NCBI GenBank assembly: GCA_900317025.1
Contig: ONFG01000015.1
Span: forward strand, 1-60,631
Source: an uncultured Eubacteriales bacterium
GTDB lineage: Bacteria > Bacillota > Clostridia > Oscillospirales > Acutalibacteraceae
Reading direction: 5' to 3'
Length of the DNA: 60,631 nucleotides
Shown: positions 17,280-25,743 of the stretch, piece after piece
Position numbering within the stretch: the first letter of the stretch is position 1
How the letters are laid out: each line of letters opens with the position of its first letter
Notes under the pieces: model-generated
What the model saw: only the letters and a program-made list of their open reading frames with translations
The model's database searches: none
What the model was told of the DNA's origin: nothing
Made by a program: the position numbers and the translations under genes

Positions 17280-18416
17280 ATGACCGGATTCAAGCTTATA
17301 AAAAAATGCGGCTGCGCCAGACGGGGCGAGCTTTCGACCGTTCACGGCACGGTGCAGACGCCGGCGTTTATGAACGTCGCGACGTGCGGAGCGATAAAGG
17401 GCGCCGTTTCAGCGCTTGACCTTAAAGAAATAAAGTGCCAGGTGCAGCTTTGCAATACGTATCACCTTCACCTGCGCCCGGGCGACGAGAACGTCAAAAA
17501 GCTCGGCGGCTTGCATAAATTCACAAGGTGGGGCGGCCCTATCCTCACCGACAGCGGCGGCTTCCAGGTCTTCTCGCTCGCGAAGCTGAGGAACATCAAA
17601 GAGGAGGGCGTTACGTTCGCCTCGCATATCGACGGGCATAAGATATTCATGGGGCCCGAGGAGAGTATGCGCATTCAGTCGAACCTTGGCTCGACCATCG
17701 CCATGGCGTTTGACGAGTGCATCGAGAACCCGGCGGAATACGGCTACACGAAGCGAAGCTGCGAGCGCACCCACCGCTGGCTCGTTCGCTGCAAAAACGA
17801 GCTTGAAAGGCTTAGCTCCCTCGACGATACGATCAACAAGGAGCAGCTGCTTTTCGGCATAAATCAGGGCAGCACATATAAAGATCTTCGCGTCGACCAC
17901 ATGAAGATGATCGCGGAGCTTGACCTGCCCGGCTACGCCATCGGCGGACTTGCCGTCGGCGAAAGCACACAGCAGATGTACGAGACGATCGAGCACGTCG
18001 AGCCGTTCATGCCGTCAGACCGCCCGAGGTATTTAATGGGAGTCGGCACTCCGGCGAATATCGTCGAGGCGGTTCGCCGAGGGATAGATATGTTTGACTG
18101 CGTCATGCCGTCGAGAAACGCCCGCCACGCCCATGTATTTACGTGGGAGGGCTGCCGGAATATGCTGAATGCAAAGTATGCGCTCGACGAAAGCCCAATA
18201 GACGATCGCTGCAACTGCCCCGTCTGCCGCAATTTTACGCGCGCGTACCTGCGCCACCTGTTCAAAAGCGGCGAGATGCTCGCGATGCGCCTTGCGGTAC
18301 TTCACAACCTCTATTTCTACAACAATCTCATGGAGGAGATACGCAAAGCTCTCGATGAAGACAGCTTCGACGAGTTTTACAAGGAAAATATCGAAAATCT
18401 CGGAAAACGTCTTTAA
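17280..18416 (+). CDS. tgt: queuine/preQ1 tRNA-guanine transglycosylase
   Basis: A 378-residue cytoplasmic enzyme that swaps guanine 34 for preQ1 in GUN-anticodon tRNAs (His, Asp, Asn, Tyr). Motifs include TDSGGFQVFSL with the general acid/base Asp, GINQGS, YAIGGLAVGE, DCVMPSRNARHAHVFTWEG with the nucleophilic Asp, and the zinc site CNCPVC plus a downstream His (LHNLYFY). Length is typical. GGGGG precedes the ATG. yajC follows, as in many bacteria, though here it has its own promoter. Confidence 0.97.
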   Translation: MTGFKLIKKCGCARRGELSTVHGTVQTPAFMNVATCGAIKGAVSALDLKEIKCQVQLCNTYHLHLRPGDENVKKLGGLHKFTRWGGPILTDSGGFQVFSLAKLRNIKEEGVTFASHIDGHKIFMGPEESMRIQSNLGSTIAMAFDECIENPAEYGYTKRSCERTHRWLVRCKNELERLSSLDDTINKEQLLFGINQGSTYKDLRVDHMKMIAELDLPGYAIGGLAVGESTQQMYETIEHVEPFMPSDRPRYLMGVGTPANIVEAVRRGIDMFDCVMPSRNARHAHVFTWEGCRNMLNAKYALDESPIDDRCNCPVCRNFTRAYLRHLFKSGEMLAMRLAVLHNLYFYNNLMEEIRKALDEDSFDEFYKENIENLGKRL

Positions 18417-18422
18417 TTTTCG

Positions 18423-18451
18423 TTGCATTCTTCGGGAATTAATGCTATAAT
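18423..18451 (+). promoter_or_regulatory. promoter of yajC
   Basis: TTGCAT (18423-18428), a 17-nt spacer and TATAAT (18446-18451) in the 79-nt tgt-yajC gap. Confidence 0.75.
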
Positions 18452-18495
18452 ATTGATTGTTTTATAACGAACATGACCTGAAAGGAAGTTTAAAC

Positions 18496-18822
18496 ATGGG
18501 AAATCTTGACAGCAGCACGGGCGGTATGATCCAGCTCGTTATCACAACAGTTATCCTTGTAGTGGCGTTTTACTTTGTTCTTATCCGTCCTCAGTCGAAG
18601 AAGCAGAAGGAAGAGGAGCAGATGCGCAAGGACCTCGAGATCGGCGACGAGATAACGACTATCGGCGGCATCGTCGGCAGAGTTGTAAACATCAACGACA
18701 ACGACGACTCGATGATCGTTGAGACGGGCGCAGACAGAACGAAGATCAAGTTCAAAAAGTGGGCTCTCTCTTCCATCAACAACAACAAGGGCGACGAGAA
18801 GAAAAAAGAAGACAAGAAATAA
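18496..18822 (+). CDS. yajC: preprotein translocase subunit YajC
   Basis: A 108-residue single-span membrane protein of the SecDF-YajC accessory complex. One N-terminal helix (about residues 12-32) is followed by the diagnostic LIRPQSKKQKEEEQMRKDLEIGDEITTIGGIVGRV and a Lys-rich tail. The ATG at 18496 with AAAGGAAG upstream is chosen over an earlier one without a site. It lies next to tgt in the usual order; secDF do not follow here. Confidence 0.95.
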   Translation: MGNLDSSTGGMIQLVITTVILVVAFYFVLIRPQSKKQKEEEQMRKDLEIGDEITTIGGIVGRVVNINDNDDSMIVETGADRTKIKFKKWALSSINNNKGDEKKKEDKK

Positions 18823-18835
18823 TAACAAAAATGAC

Positions 18836-18867
18836 GCGGTGCAGATTAAGTTCTGCACCGCTTTTTT
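18836..18867 (+). terminator. rho-independent terminator of yajC
   Basis: The stem GCGGTGCAG/CTGCACCGC is directly followed by six T. Confidence 0.95.
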
Positions 18868-18894
18868 GCTGTCTGTTTTATAGCAGCAATACTA

Positions 18895-18955
18895 AGGAGC
18901 CACTGAATAAATCACGTTCTACGAACTGAGCACTCGCTTTAATCAGTGTCTCCCT
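18895..18955 (+). repeat. family-2 inverted-repeat element, short copy
   Basis: About 61 bp with ends AGGAGCCACTGAATAAAT and TTTAATCAGTGTCTCCCT, which are inverted repeats of each other. An inner hairpin GTTC-TAC-GAAC is present. Both arms match the 274-bp element at 32070-32343 read on the opposite strand, so this is an internal-deletion derivative. It abuts the truncated family-1 repeat at 18959. Confidence 0.85.
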
Positions 18956-18958
18956 AAT

Positions 18959-19007
18959 TCAAACGCGCCTGCGGCGCTATAAAAAGCTTTTTAATTGAGT
19001 TTAGTAT
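18959..19007 (+). repeat. family-1 repeat, truncated copy overlapping the MATE stop
   Basis: It retains the GCGCCTGCGGCGC palindrome, a shortened AAAAAGCTTTTT centre and the right end TTGAGTTTAGTAT. The left terminal repeat is missing where the family-2 element abuts. Its right end encodes the last residues and stop of the MATE gene. Confidence 0.85.
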
Positions 19008-20322
19008 AATATATGTAAAACGCCACACAGATAAGTGCCGAAAGCAGCGACCCCAGCGGCGCCGCCCAGCCCATCGGGTAGAGCGTGTCGGGGTAAAGCG
19101 CGCTTGCAAGCAGCGCCCCCGGTATGCGCACAAGGACGATCGAAGCGATGTTGTGTATAAACGAGATCACCGAGCGGCTGCAGCCGCAGAAGTAGCCGCT
19201 GAAGCAGAAGTGAACGGCGGCAAAAGCAACGTCAAAGGAATATGACATCAGGTAGAGGCTGCCCGCCGAGATGACCGCCGCGTCCTTCGTGAAGAGCGAG
19301 ACGAGCGTCTGCGGGAAAAGGTTGCAGTAAATGATGCAGATCACGCCCCAAAGCACCGTGAACGAAAGCCCGCAGTAGAGCGAACGCCTTGCGCGGCGGT
19401 CCTTCCCCGCGCCGATGTTCTGCGCCGTGACCGCCGAGATAGCCGACAGAAACGACGACGGCACAAGGAACAAAAAGCCGATGATCTTCTCAACGATTCC
19501 GACCGAGGTCGAGAAGACAAGCCCGCGGCTGTTGGCGATGACGATTATTATAGTAAAGGCTATTTGAATAAGCCCGTCTTGCAGCGCTACCGGAACGCCT
19601 ACCCCGAGCAGCTTTTTCAGCGCCGCGCCGTCGGGCTTGATATCGCTGCGCGAAAGGGTGAAGCCAAGGTCTGCCCTGCGAAACGCCAGCAGCGCCATAA
19701 ACGTGCTTGCCGCCTGCCCGAGCACCGTTGCCAGCGCCGCGCCCGAGGCGCCCATTTTAAACCCGCCGACAAACGCGAGATCGAGCGCAACGTTCACGAT
19801 GCACGCCGCCGCTACGAAGTACATCGGGCGCTTTGAGTCGCCTAAGCCGCGGAACAGCCCGCTTATCACGTTGAACGCCGCGATAAACGGCAGCCCACAG
19901 AAGCATATCCGCAGATACTCTATCGTCTGCGGAACGGACTCCGCCGGCGTGAGCATGACCGCCGTGATCCCGCGGGCAAGCAGCAGCGCTGATGCCGTCA
20001 ACACTGCCGACAACGCCGCAAAAAACGTCACCGCCGACGCAAAGATACGCTTTGCAAGCTTTACGTCCTTTGCGCCCGCCGCCGTCGCGGTGTGTACAGT
20101 AATTCCCATTGAAAGCCCGACGATGATAACCGTCAGCATATGCGTCACCTGACTGCCCGTCGAGACCGCCGCCGTGACCTCTTTGCCATTGTAAAGCCCG
20201 ACCACAAAAAGGTCCGCCATTCCGTAAAACGTCTGCAAAAAGCACGACAGCAGGTACGGCAAAGCGAATCTGACAAGCGTTTTTGCAACGCCGCCCTCGG
20301 TCAGATCGTTTCTATTGTTCAT
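18991..20322 (-). CDS. MATE family efflux transporter
   Basis: A 443-residue integral membrane protein with twelve predicted helices in two related halves, as in MATE multidrug/sodium antiporters. It opens with DLTEGGVAKTLVRFALPYLLSCFLQTFYGMADLFVVG, the family's typical first helix. It should export cationic drugs or metabolites in exchange for sodium or protons. The last codons (YTKLN then stop) come from the family-1 repeat, so the original C-terminus has been replaced or trimmed by a few residues. It starts 6 nt after the stop of the secreted protein gene, and the pair may be co-transcribed. Confidence 0.93.
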   Translation of the reverse strand: MNNRNDLTEGGVAKTLVRFALPYLLSCFLQTFYGMADLFVVGLYNGKEVTAAVSTGSQVTHMLTVIIVGLSMGITVHTATAAGAKDVKLAKRIFASAVTFFAALSAVLTASALLLARGITAVMLTPAESVPQTIEYLRICFCGLPFIAAFNVISGLFRGLGDSKRPMYFVAAACIVNVALDLAFVGGFKMGASGAALATVLGQAASTFMALLAFRRADLGFTLSRSDIKPDGAALKKLLGVGVPVALQDGLIQIAFTIIIVIANSRGLVFSTSVGIVEKIIGFLFLVPSSFLSAISAVTAQNIGAGKDRRARRSLYCGLSFTVLWGVICIIYCNLFPQTLVSLFTKDAAVISAGSLYLMSYSFDVAFAAVHFCFSGYFCGCSRSVISFIHNIASIVLVRIPGALLASALYPDTLYPMGWAAPLGSLLSALICVAFYIYYTKLN

Positions 20323-20328
20323 TTAACA

Positions 20329-21108
20329 TCACTTCTTTTTCTCCGCACTCGTCTGCCCCAGGCGGTAGGCCACGAAAAGCAGGGCTGCCGCCGAAAGAGC
20401 GGCTGCCGCTCCCGCCGCCGCGAAGCCGTATTTGTTATCACTGCTATCAAGGCGCGTAAATGTGTTTGACGAAGCGAAGCTTTCCGAAGGGACGTCTTCG
20501 GTGGCTGCGGAGGAAGCCTTGCGGCTCTCCTTCTTCGACGGAGAGGCAGCGCTTTTTGCTGCCTTTGACGAAGCATTTTTCGACGAAGCCTTTGACGTCG
20601 CGGCACCTGACAGCTTCACGCTTGCCGACGCGCTCCCGGCTCGGGTAATTTGCTCAGGCTCTCTTTCGACAGCCACAATACAGGAAACAGACGACTGGGC
20701 GGCGTCCTCGCAATTCGTGCCGACCGACTGTATGACCTCGACCGAGATCGGCAGGCTGCCCTGTGCGCTCTCGTCGGTTTTGAACGTAAGCTCGGCTATC
20801 TCGCCGACTGCTTCTTCGTCGAAAACGATGACCGACTCTGCACCGTCGCTTTCGTAGTCGGTGCGAACGCTGCCCGGGTGCAAAGCCTGCACCTTGACGC
20901 ACTCTGCGCCTTCGCCGCACGTCACGCGAAAATGAAGCCCCGAAACGCTCTCTTCCCCGCCGACAGCGAGCCTCACCACAAGCTGCTCCTTCGGCTTTAC
21001 GCTTTCGGGCGCCGAAATCACAAGGTCGGCTCCGGCGGAAAGAATCGACAAGAGCGCAAGCGTCAGCGCCGCTGTAAACGCACACACATATTTTCCTGCG
21101 TTCACCAT
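20329..21108 (-). CDS. secreted, C-terminally anchored cohesin-like domain protein
   Basis: A 259-residue protein. It has a signal peptide (about 1-27), then one beta-sandwich of about 120 residues (VISAPESVKPKEQLVVRLAVGGEESVSGLHFRVTC through VIVFDEEAVGEIAELTFKT) with the layout of cohesin or related Ig-fold domains. A Ser/Ala/Lys linker of about 70 residues and a C-terminal membrane helix (about 228-248) with a KKK tail follow. It is probably surface-displayed. Whether it binds a dockerin is unknown; no dockerin repeat is seen in this window. AAGGAGGGG precedes the ATG. Confidence 0.7.
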   Translation of the reverse strand: MVNAGKYVCAFTAALTLALLSILSAGADLVISAPESVKPKEQLVVRLAVGGEESVSGLHFRVTCGEGAECVKVQALHPGSVRTDYESDGAESVIVFDEEAVGEIAELTFKTDESAQGSLPISVEVIQSVGTNCEDAAQSSVSCIVAVEREPEQITRAGSASASVKLSGAATSKASSKNASSKAAKSAASPSKKESRKASSAATEDVPSESFASSNTFTRLDSSDNKYGFAAAGAAAALSAAALLFVAYRLGQTSAEKKK

Positions 21109-21152
21109 GATCCCCTCCTTTGCTCGAGATCACGTCTCGTCAAAATAATTCA

Positions 21153-21184
21153 ACACTCCGAACGGCACTGACCGAACGGAGTGT
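21153..21184 (-). terminator. terminator of the zinc-ribbon repeat protein gene
   Basis: The stem ACACTCCG/CGGAGTGT lies 14 nt beyond the stop at 21198, with AATTATTTT following on the minus strand. A TTTT on the plus side would also allow use in that direction. Confidence 0.75.
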
Positions 21185-21197
21185 TTTATGATCCGTG

Positions 21198-23144
21198 TTA
21201 TCTTTTAACGAATTTCCCTACGAAAGGCACCTGCTTGTACATTCCGCTGAACGCACCGACAGCACCCTCGAACACGGGGATAAATATGAGCGTGAGCATC
21301 ACTGCCGTTACGGCAAGCGCAAGCACGTCGTAAACGATCACGCTAAGCCCCAGCACCCAGAGAATAAGCGCTCTTAACCCGAGAACGGCCGCAAGAGTTA
21401 CAAGGCTTATTGCAAGCGTCCAGAGGAGCACCGCCGCGCCCTGCTTTACGTGCGCTCTGCAGAATTCGGAATCCCTGCGCTTGAACAGCGGCAGAACGAT
21501 CAAAACGCCGAGGTACGAAAGCGCCGCTAAGTATCTGTTCTCTTCAACGTCGGCTTTGTCGAAGCTTATCTTCTTTGAAGCGACGTTCGGTATCTCCCTC
21601 TTCTTAACGGGGGTATCCGCCGGTCTTGTCTTTACGGACGTATGAGCCGGCTTCTTCTTTGCCTTCGGCTTCGCTTCACCAGATGTCTCGCCCGCCGTTG
21701 CAGCGGCTTCGCCGCTTACGGGCTTTTTCTTCTTCCTGACCTTCTGCTTCGCTTCGCCAGATGTCTCGCCGGCTTTTTCAGCGCCTTCGCCGCTTGCGGG
21801 CTTTTTCCTTTTCTTCACCTTCGGCTTTGCCGCTTCTACAGCAGGCTCGTCCGACTCTTCGGAAGCTTTTTCCCCGGCTTCCTTCACATTTCTTTTCTTC
21901 TCTTTTTTAAGTCTCTCGGCAACGTGAGGTATCTCCCGCTGGCGGATCTTCGGCTCGCTGCCGCTCTCTTCCGGGCTTTTTTCCGAGGGCTTCACCTCGA
22001 TAGCGATCTCTTCCGGAGCGCTCTCTTCGCCCTTCTCCGACTTTTCGACTTCTGTCTGCGAAACGGGCGAAGGCTCGTCCGAGGGCAACTCGACCTCGCC
22101 TTCGATGCTGTTTGCTATAGTCTCCACCTCTGCAGCGAGCGACTGCTCCGGGGCAGCGTCGGCTTTAGGCGCTTCCTCGGTCTTTTCTTCGCTTACTGTA
22201 TTTTCAAAAGCGCTCCCGGCAATCTCGTCGGAAGCTTTTTCGGGCTTGCCGCCGGAGACCTGTGCCGCTTCTTCCGTCTTCTCGATCTTGACCGACTTAT
22301 GAGCCGCCTTCGGCAGCGCGCTCATAGCCGCAACGGTCTCGACCGCTTTCTTTTCCTTTTTCAGGTCTGCCTGAGCCGACGCATCGGAAACGATATCGTT
22401 ATCGTCTTTAGGGCTTTCGACACTTTCGACACCTTCGGCGCCCGACTCGGAAACGCCGTTCACGCTGTCTGACGAAGCTTCTTTGATCGGTGAAAGCTTC
22501 GGCTTCTTCTTCCTGTTCCTTTTTGAACCGTTTTTCTTCGGCTGCTCGTCCTTTACAAGCTCCGGCTCCTTTGCCGTTTTCTCGGCGGGAACCTCAGCCT
22601 GCTCAAAGCTTTTCTCGGCTGCAAGCTCCTCTGCCGCAGCAGTCTCCTCCTGCTCTTCAGCATCAGCCTTTTTCGGCGCTGCCGGCACTTTGACAGAACG
22701 GATGACGCGGTGAGGAATGTCGTGCTTTTTGTCCTTCGGGTCTCTCTGAGGCTTCGACGAGCGAATAATGTCGTTCGATGTCGTGCGGTTTATCACCATC
22801 GGCACGATCTTCGGTTGTTCAAGCTCCTCTATGCTTTCCGACGTATCGCCGATCTCCTCTTCAAGCTCGTGTATCTTTTCAAGCACGCTGCCCTTTCTCG
22901 CTTTTTCGTACGCCTCTTCCGACGAGAAAACGTCTTTGATAGGCTCCGACGGATTTTCGTTTTCCATGTGCTTGCTCGTCGAGAAAATGTCCTCGGGAGC
23001 TTTATTCTTTTTAGGATCGGAATGATCCTTGGATCTGCGTTTTTTGGTACCTGCCTTTCGGTTCACTCTAAGCTTGGCGCCGCACTTGGCGCACACGGAG
23101 GAATCAGGAGAATTTGCAGTACCACACACCTTGCATTTTAACAA
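21198..23144 (-). CDS. zinc-ribbon protein with long charged repeat region and membrane domain
   Basis: A 648-residue protein. An N-terminal zinc ribbon (CKVCGTAN and CAKCGAKL, about residues 3-25) is followed by roughly 480 residues rich in Glu, Lys, Ala and Ser with little predicted structure. This includes near-identical units of the form KPKVKKRKKPASGEGAEKAGETSGEA repeated about three times (around 430-510). The C-terminal 115 residues hold three to four membrane helices of the small DUF4870-like type. The start is probably the TTG at 23144, since GGAGGGG lies 7 nt upstream and inside the codons of a GTG alternative. Function is unknown. Confidence 0.7.
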   Translation of the reverse strand: MLKCKVCGTANSPDSSVCAKCGAKLRVNRKAGTKKRRSKDHSDPKKNKAPEDIFSTSKHMENENPSEPIKDVFSSEEAYEKARKGSVLEKIHELEEEIGDTSESIEELEQPKIVPMVINRTTSNDIIRSSKPQRDPKDKKHDIPHRVIRSVKVPAAPKKADAEEQEETAAAEELAAEKSFEQAEVPAEKTAKEPELVKDEQPKKNGSKRNRKKKPKLSPIKEASSDSVNGVSESGAEGVESVESPKDDNDIVSDASAQADLKKEKKAVETVAAMSALPKAAHKSVKIEKTEEAAQVSGGKPEKASDEIAGSAFENTVSEEKTEEAPKADAAPEQSLAAEVETIANSIEGEVELPSDEPSPVSQTEVEKSEKGEESAPEEIAIEVKPSEKSPEESGSEPKIRQREIPHVAERLKKEKKRNVKEAGEKASEESDEPAVEAAKPKVKKRKKPASGEGAEKAGETSGEAKQKVRKKKKPVSGEAAATAGETSGEAKPKAKKKPAHTSVKTRPADTPVKKREIPNVASKKISFDKADVEENRYLAALSYLGVLIVLPLFKRRDSEFCRAHVKQGAAVLLWTLAISLVTLAAVLGLRALILWVLGLSVIVYDVLALAVTAVMLTLIFIPVFEGAVGAFSGMYKQVPFVGKFVKR

Positions 23145-23206
23145 AATAAACCCCTCCACAAAATCGGTTTTTCGACCGATCGCAACAAATAAATAACCTT
23201 TTTTTA

Positions 23207-23236
23207 ATTATAGATTACATCTATGCCATATGTCAA
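23207..23236 (-). promoter_or_regulatory. promoter of the zinc-ribbon repeat protein gene
   Basis: On the minus strand a perfect TTGACA (23231-23236), an 18-nt spacer and a perfect TATAAT (23207-23212). The rest of the gap from 23237 to 23431 is very AT-rich, with several short TGTAA motifs and a GGTAATTTTACC palindrome near 23310, and no gene. Confidence 0.75.
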
Positions 23237-23431
23237 ATTAAAACCTTGTAATGATTTGTAACACTTTTTACTTCAGATCCGCTGTTAATTTTACTGTATT
23301 TTCGCATAATATCGGTAATTTTACCGACCTCACCGTTTGGAAAGTTTTGCTCGGCGTTTTGTAACTATTTGAAATTTTAGTAATTGTATTGTAAGTTTTG
23401 CTGTAATTTTTATGCAATTTGAAGAAAAAGA

Positions 23432-23468
23432 AAAAAGCAGGTCTTTTTAATCCAAAAAGCCTGCTTTT
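23432..23468 (-). terminator. terminator of the uvrB-parE-parC operon
   Basis: The stem AAAAGCAGG/CCTGCTTTT with an inner AAAAA/TTTTT pairing, followed by TTCTTTTTCTTC on the minus strand, 21 nt after the parC stop. Confidence 0.9.
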
Positions 23469-23489
23469 GTGTCGATAAAAGCGCCGATA

Positions 23490-25727
23490 TCAAAGCTCCA
23501 GTTCGAGCTGCTCCGCGTCGTCGCCGTTGGGCAGCGCGCCGAGCGTCGGGAGCGTTTTGGAACGGTAACGCTTGTCATTTTTAAAGCGCCCTTCCTGATA
23601 TTTCTCAAGCTTGAAGACAAAATGCCCCTTCTTGAGCTTCATTACGGCAACGCCCTGAGTCGTTCTCGTCGTTTTGAGAGGTATCGAGCCGGAGTGAACG
23701 AGAAGCATCCTGCCGGAAGACGAGGTAACGACGATGTCACAGTCTTCCTGAAGGAAAAGTATCTCTGAGAGCGGCTCCTTGTCGCTGTAAGCGCCGGTGA
23801 GCTTCTTGCGGTTCGTCTTCGTCTCAAAGGCAGAGAGCGGTACCTTGGCTATCTTGCCATTCCGGAAGGCAAAAAGCACGAAGCCGGAATAGTCCTTCGT
23901 CACGAGCATCGTAACGGGGATCTCGTTTTCCTCCATGCCAAGCTTTGCGGGGATAAAGTCGCCGAGTACGCTCGCCTTTGTATCGAAGAAGTCGCTCGCC
24001 TTCGCCTTGTACGCCCTGCACCGGTTCGTGAAGAAGATGAGGTCGGCGGTGTTGGTACTCTCGCAGCTCAAAACGATGCTGTCGCCCTCTTTAAGCTTCT
24101 GCTCGCCGCCCATTCTGAGCGAGAGCGGAGTTATCTTCTTGAAGTAGCCTTCTTTCGTAAAGTAGAGGTGAACGGCGTAGTCGGGTATCTCGGGGGTGGT
24201 GTCGATCTCGGTAATATCCTCGGGGTCAATTAGCGTGGAGACTCTGTCCTTGCCGTACTTTTTGGCAACGTCTTTAAGCTCCGAAACGATAATGTTCTTC
24301 ACCTTCGTTTTGCTGCCCAAGATCCCCTGGAGCTTCTCGATCTCTTCTTTGAGCGAGGATATCTCGTCGGTGCGTTTTAATATGTACTCGCGGTTTAAAT
24401 GGCGCAGCTTGATCTCGGCTACGTACTCCGCCTGTATCTCGTCTATCCCGAAGCCGATCATGAGGTTCGGGACTACGAGCGACTCCTCCTCCGTTTCACG
24501 AACGATGCGTATAGCCTTGTCGATGTCGAGAAGTATCTTCTCCAGGCCCTCGAGAAGGTGGAGCTTTTCCTGCTTTTTATTCAGGTCGAAGGCGGTGCGG
24601 CGGCGGATACACTCGATGCGGAACGCCGTCCACTCGTCGAGCAGCGCTCGAACGCCGAGAACTCTCGGCACGCCCGCTATCAGCACATTGAAGTTGCAGG
24701 AGAACGAATCCTCGAGCGGCGTCATTTTGTAAAGCTTCTGCATGAGCGTTTCGGGGTCGGCGCTGCGCTTTAAGTCGATCGTTATTTTAAGTCCGTCGAT
24801 ACCCGTTTCGTCGCGCACGTCGGAGATCTCGCGGATCTTGCCCGTCTTTGCAAGCTCGATTATCTTCTCGATGATCGCCTCGCTCGTCGTCGTCGGGGGT
24901 ATCGAGTGTATATCTATGCAGTTTGCGCTCTTGTCATATGTATATGTTGCACGTACCTTGAAGCTGCCCCTGCCCGTTTCGTAGATCTGCGAGAGCGCCT
25001 TTACGTCGCAGATTATCTGCCCTCCGCCGATGAAGTCGGGAGCGGGAAGCGTCGACATGATGTCGTGATCCTTGTCCTTGATGAGGGCGATCGTCGTTTC
25101 GCAAAGCTCCCTCAGGTTGAACGAACAGATAGAGCTTGCCATGCCTACGGCGATGCCGGTGTTGGCGTTTACCAGAACGGACGGGAACGTCGCGGGAAGC
25201 AGCGTCGGCTCCTTTAATGTGTTGTCGTAGTTGTCGACAAAATCGACTGTGTCCTTGTCGATGTCGCGGAAAAGCTCATTGCAGATAGCGTCGAGCTTCG
25301 CCTCGGTGTATCGGGAAGCAGCCCACGCCATGTCGCGGCTGTAGAATTTACCGAAATTTCCCTTGCTGTCGACGTACGGGTGCAGAAGCGCCTCGTAGCC
25401 TCTGGAGAGACGCACCATCGTGTCGTAGATGGCGCTGTCGCCGTGGGGGTTAAGCTTCATCGTCTGACCGACGATGTTTGCCGACTTCGTTCTCGCCGAG
25501 CCGAGCAAGCCCATCTTATACATCGTATAGAGAAGCTTTCTGTGGGAGGGCTTGAAGCCGTCGATCTCGGGGATAGCTCTCGACAAAATAACGCTCATTG
25601 CGTAGGGCATATAGTTCTCTCTGATGGTCGAGACGATCTCCTGGTCGATCACATCGCCCGCGCCCTTGATAACGCCCTTTATCTGCGGCGTTTTCGGCTT
25701 TGCTTCGCCTTTTTTCCTTCTTGCCAT
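23490..25727 (-). CDS. parC: type IIA topoisomerase subunit A, ParC-like
   Basis: A 745-residue DNA breakage-reunion subunit. The N-terminal domain has YAMSVILSRAIPEIDGFKPSHRKLLYTMY, MKLNPHGDSAIYDTMVRLS and the active-site Tyr in AASRYTEAKLD. A coiled-coil tower precedes a beta-pinwheel C-terminal domain (about residues 500-730). It should work with the ParE-like protein encoded 16 nt upstream to pass duplexes through one another. The clostridial topo IV-type pair is usually smaller than GyrA and has a non-GyrA C-terminal domain without a clear GyrA box, as here. AAAGGGGG precedes the ATG. Confidence 0.9.
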   Translation of the reverse strand: MARRKKGEAKPKTPQIKGVIKGAGDVIDQEIVSTIRENYMPYAMSVILSRAIPEIDGFKPSHRKLLYTMYKMGLLGSARTKSANIVGQTMKLNPHGDSAIYDTMVRLSRGYEALLHPYVDSKGNFGKFYSRDMAWAASRYTEAKLDAICNELFRDIDKDTVDFVDNYDNTLKEPTLLPATFPSVLVNANTGIAVGMASSICSFNLRELCETTIALIKDKDHDIMSTLPAPDFIGGGQIICDVKALSQIYETGRGSFKVRATYTYDKSANCIDIHSIPPTTTSEAIIEKIIELAKTGKIREISDVRDETGIDGLKITIDLKRSADPETLMQKLYKMTPLEDSFSCNFNVLIAGVPRVLGVRALLDEWTAFRIECIRRRTAFDLNKKQEKLHLLEGLEKILLDIDKAIRIVRETEEESLVVPNLMIGFGIDEIQAEYVAEIKLRHLNREYILKRTDEISSLKEEIEKLQGILGSKTKVKNIIVSELKDVAKKYGKDRVSTLIDPEDITEIDTTPEIPDYAVHLYFTKEGYFKKITPLSLRMGGEQKLKEGDSIVLSCESTNTADLIFFTNRCRAYKAKASDFFDTKASVLGDFIPAKLGMEENEIPVTMLVTKDYSGFVLFAFRNGKIAKVPLSAFETKTNRKKLTGAYSDKEPLSEILFLQEDCDIVVTSSSGRMLLVHSGSIPLKTTRTTQGVAVMKLKKGHFVFKLEKYQEGRFKNDKRYRSKTLPTLGALPNGDDAEQLELEL

Positions 25728-25743
25728 GCTCTTGCCCCCTTTC

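Noticed and set aside
23240-23400. WalR-type boxes among the TGTAA motifs upstream of the zinc-ribbon repeat gene
   Set aside because: The hexamers are spaced by 4 nt or end in G, so they do not match TGTWAH-N5-TGTWAH.
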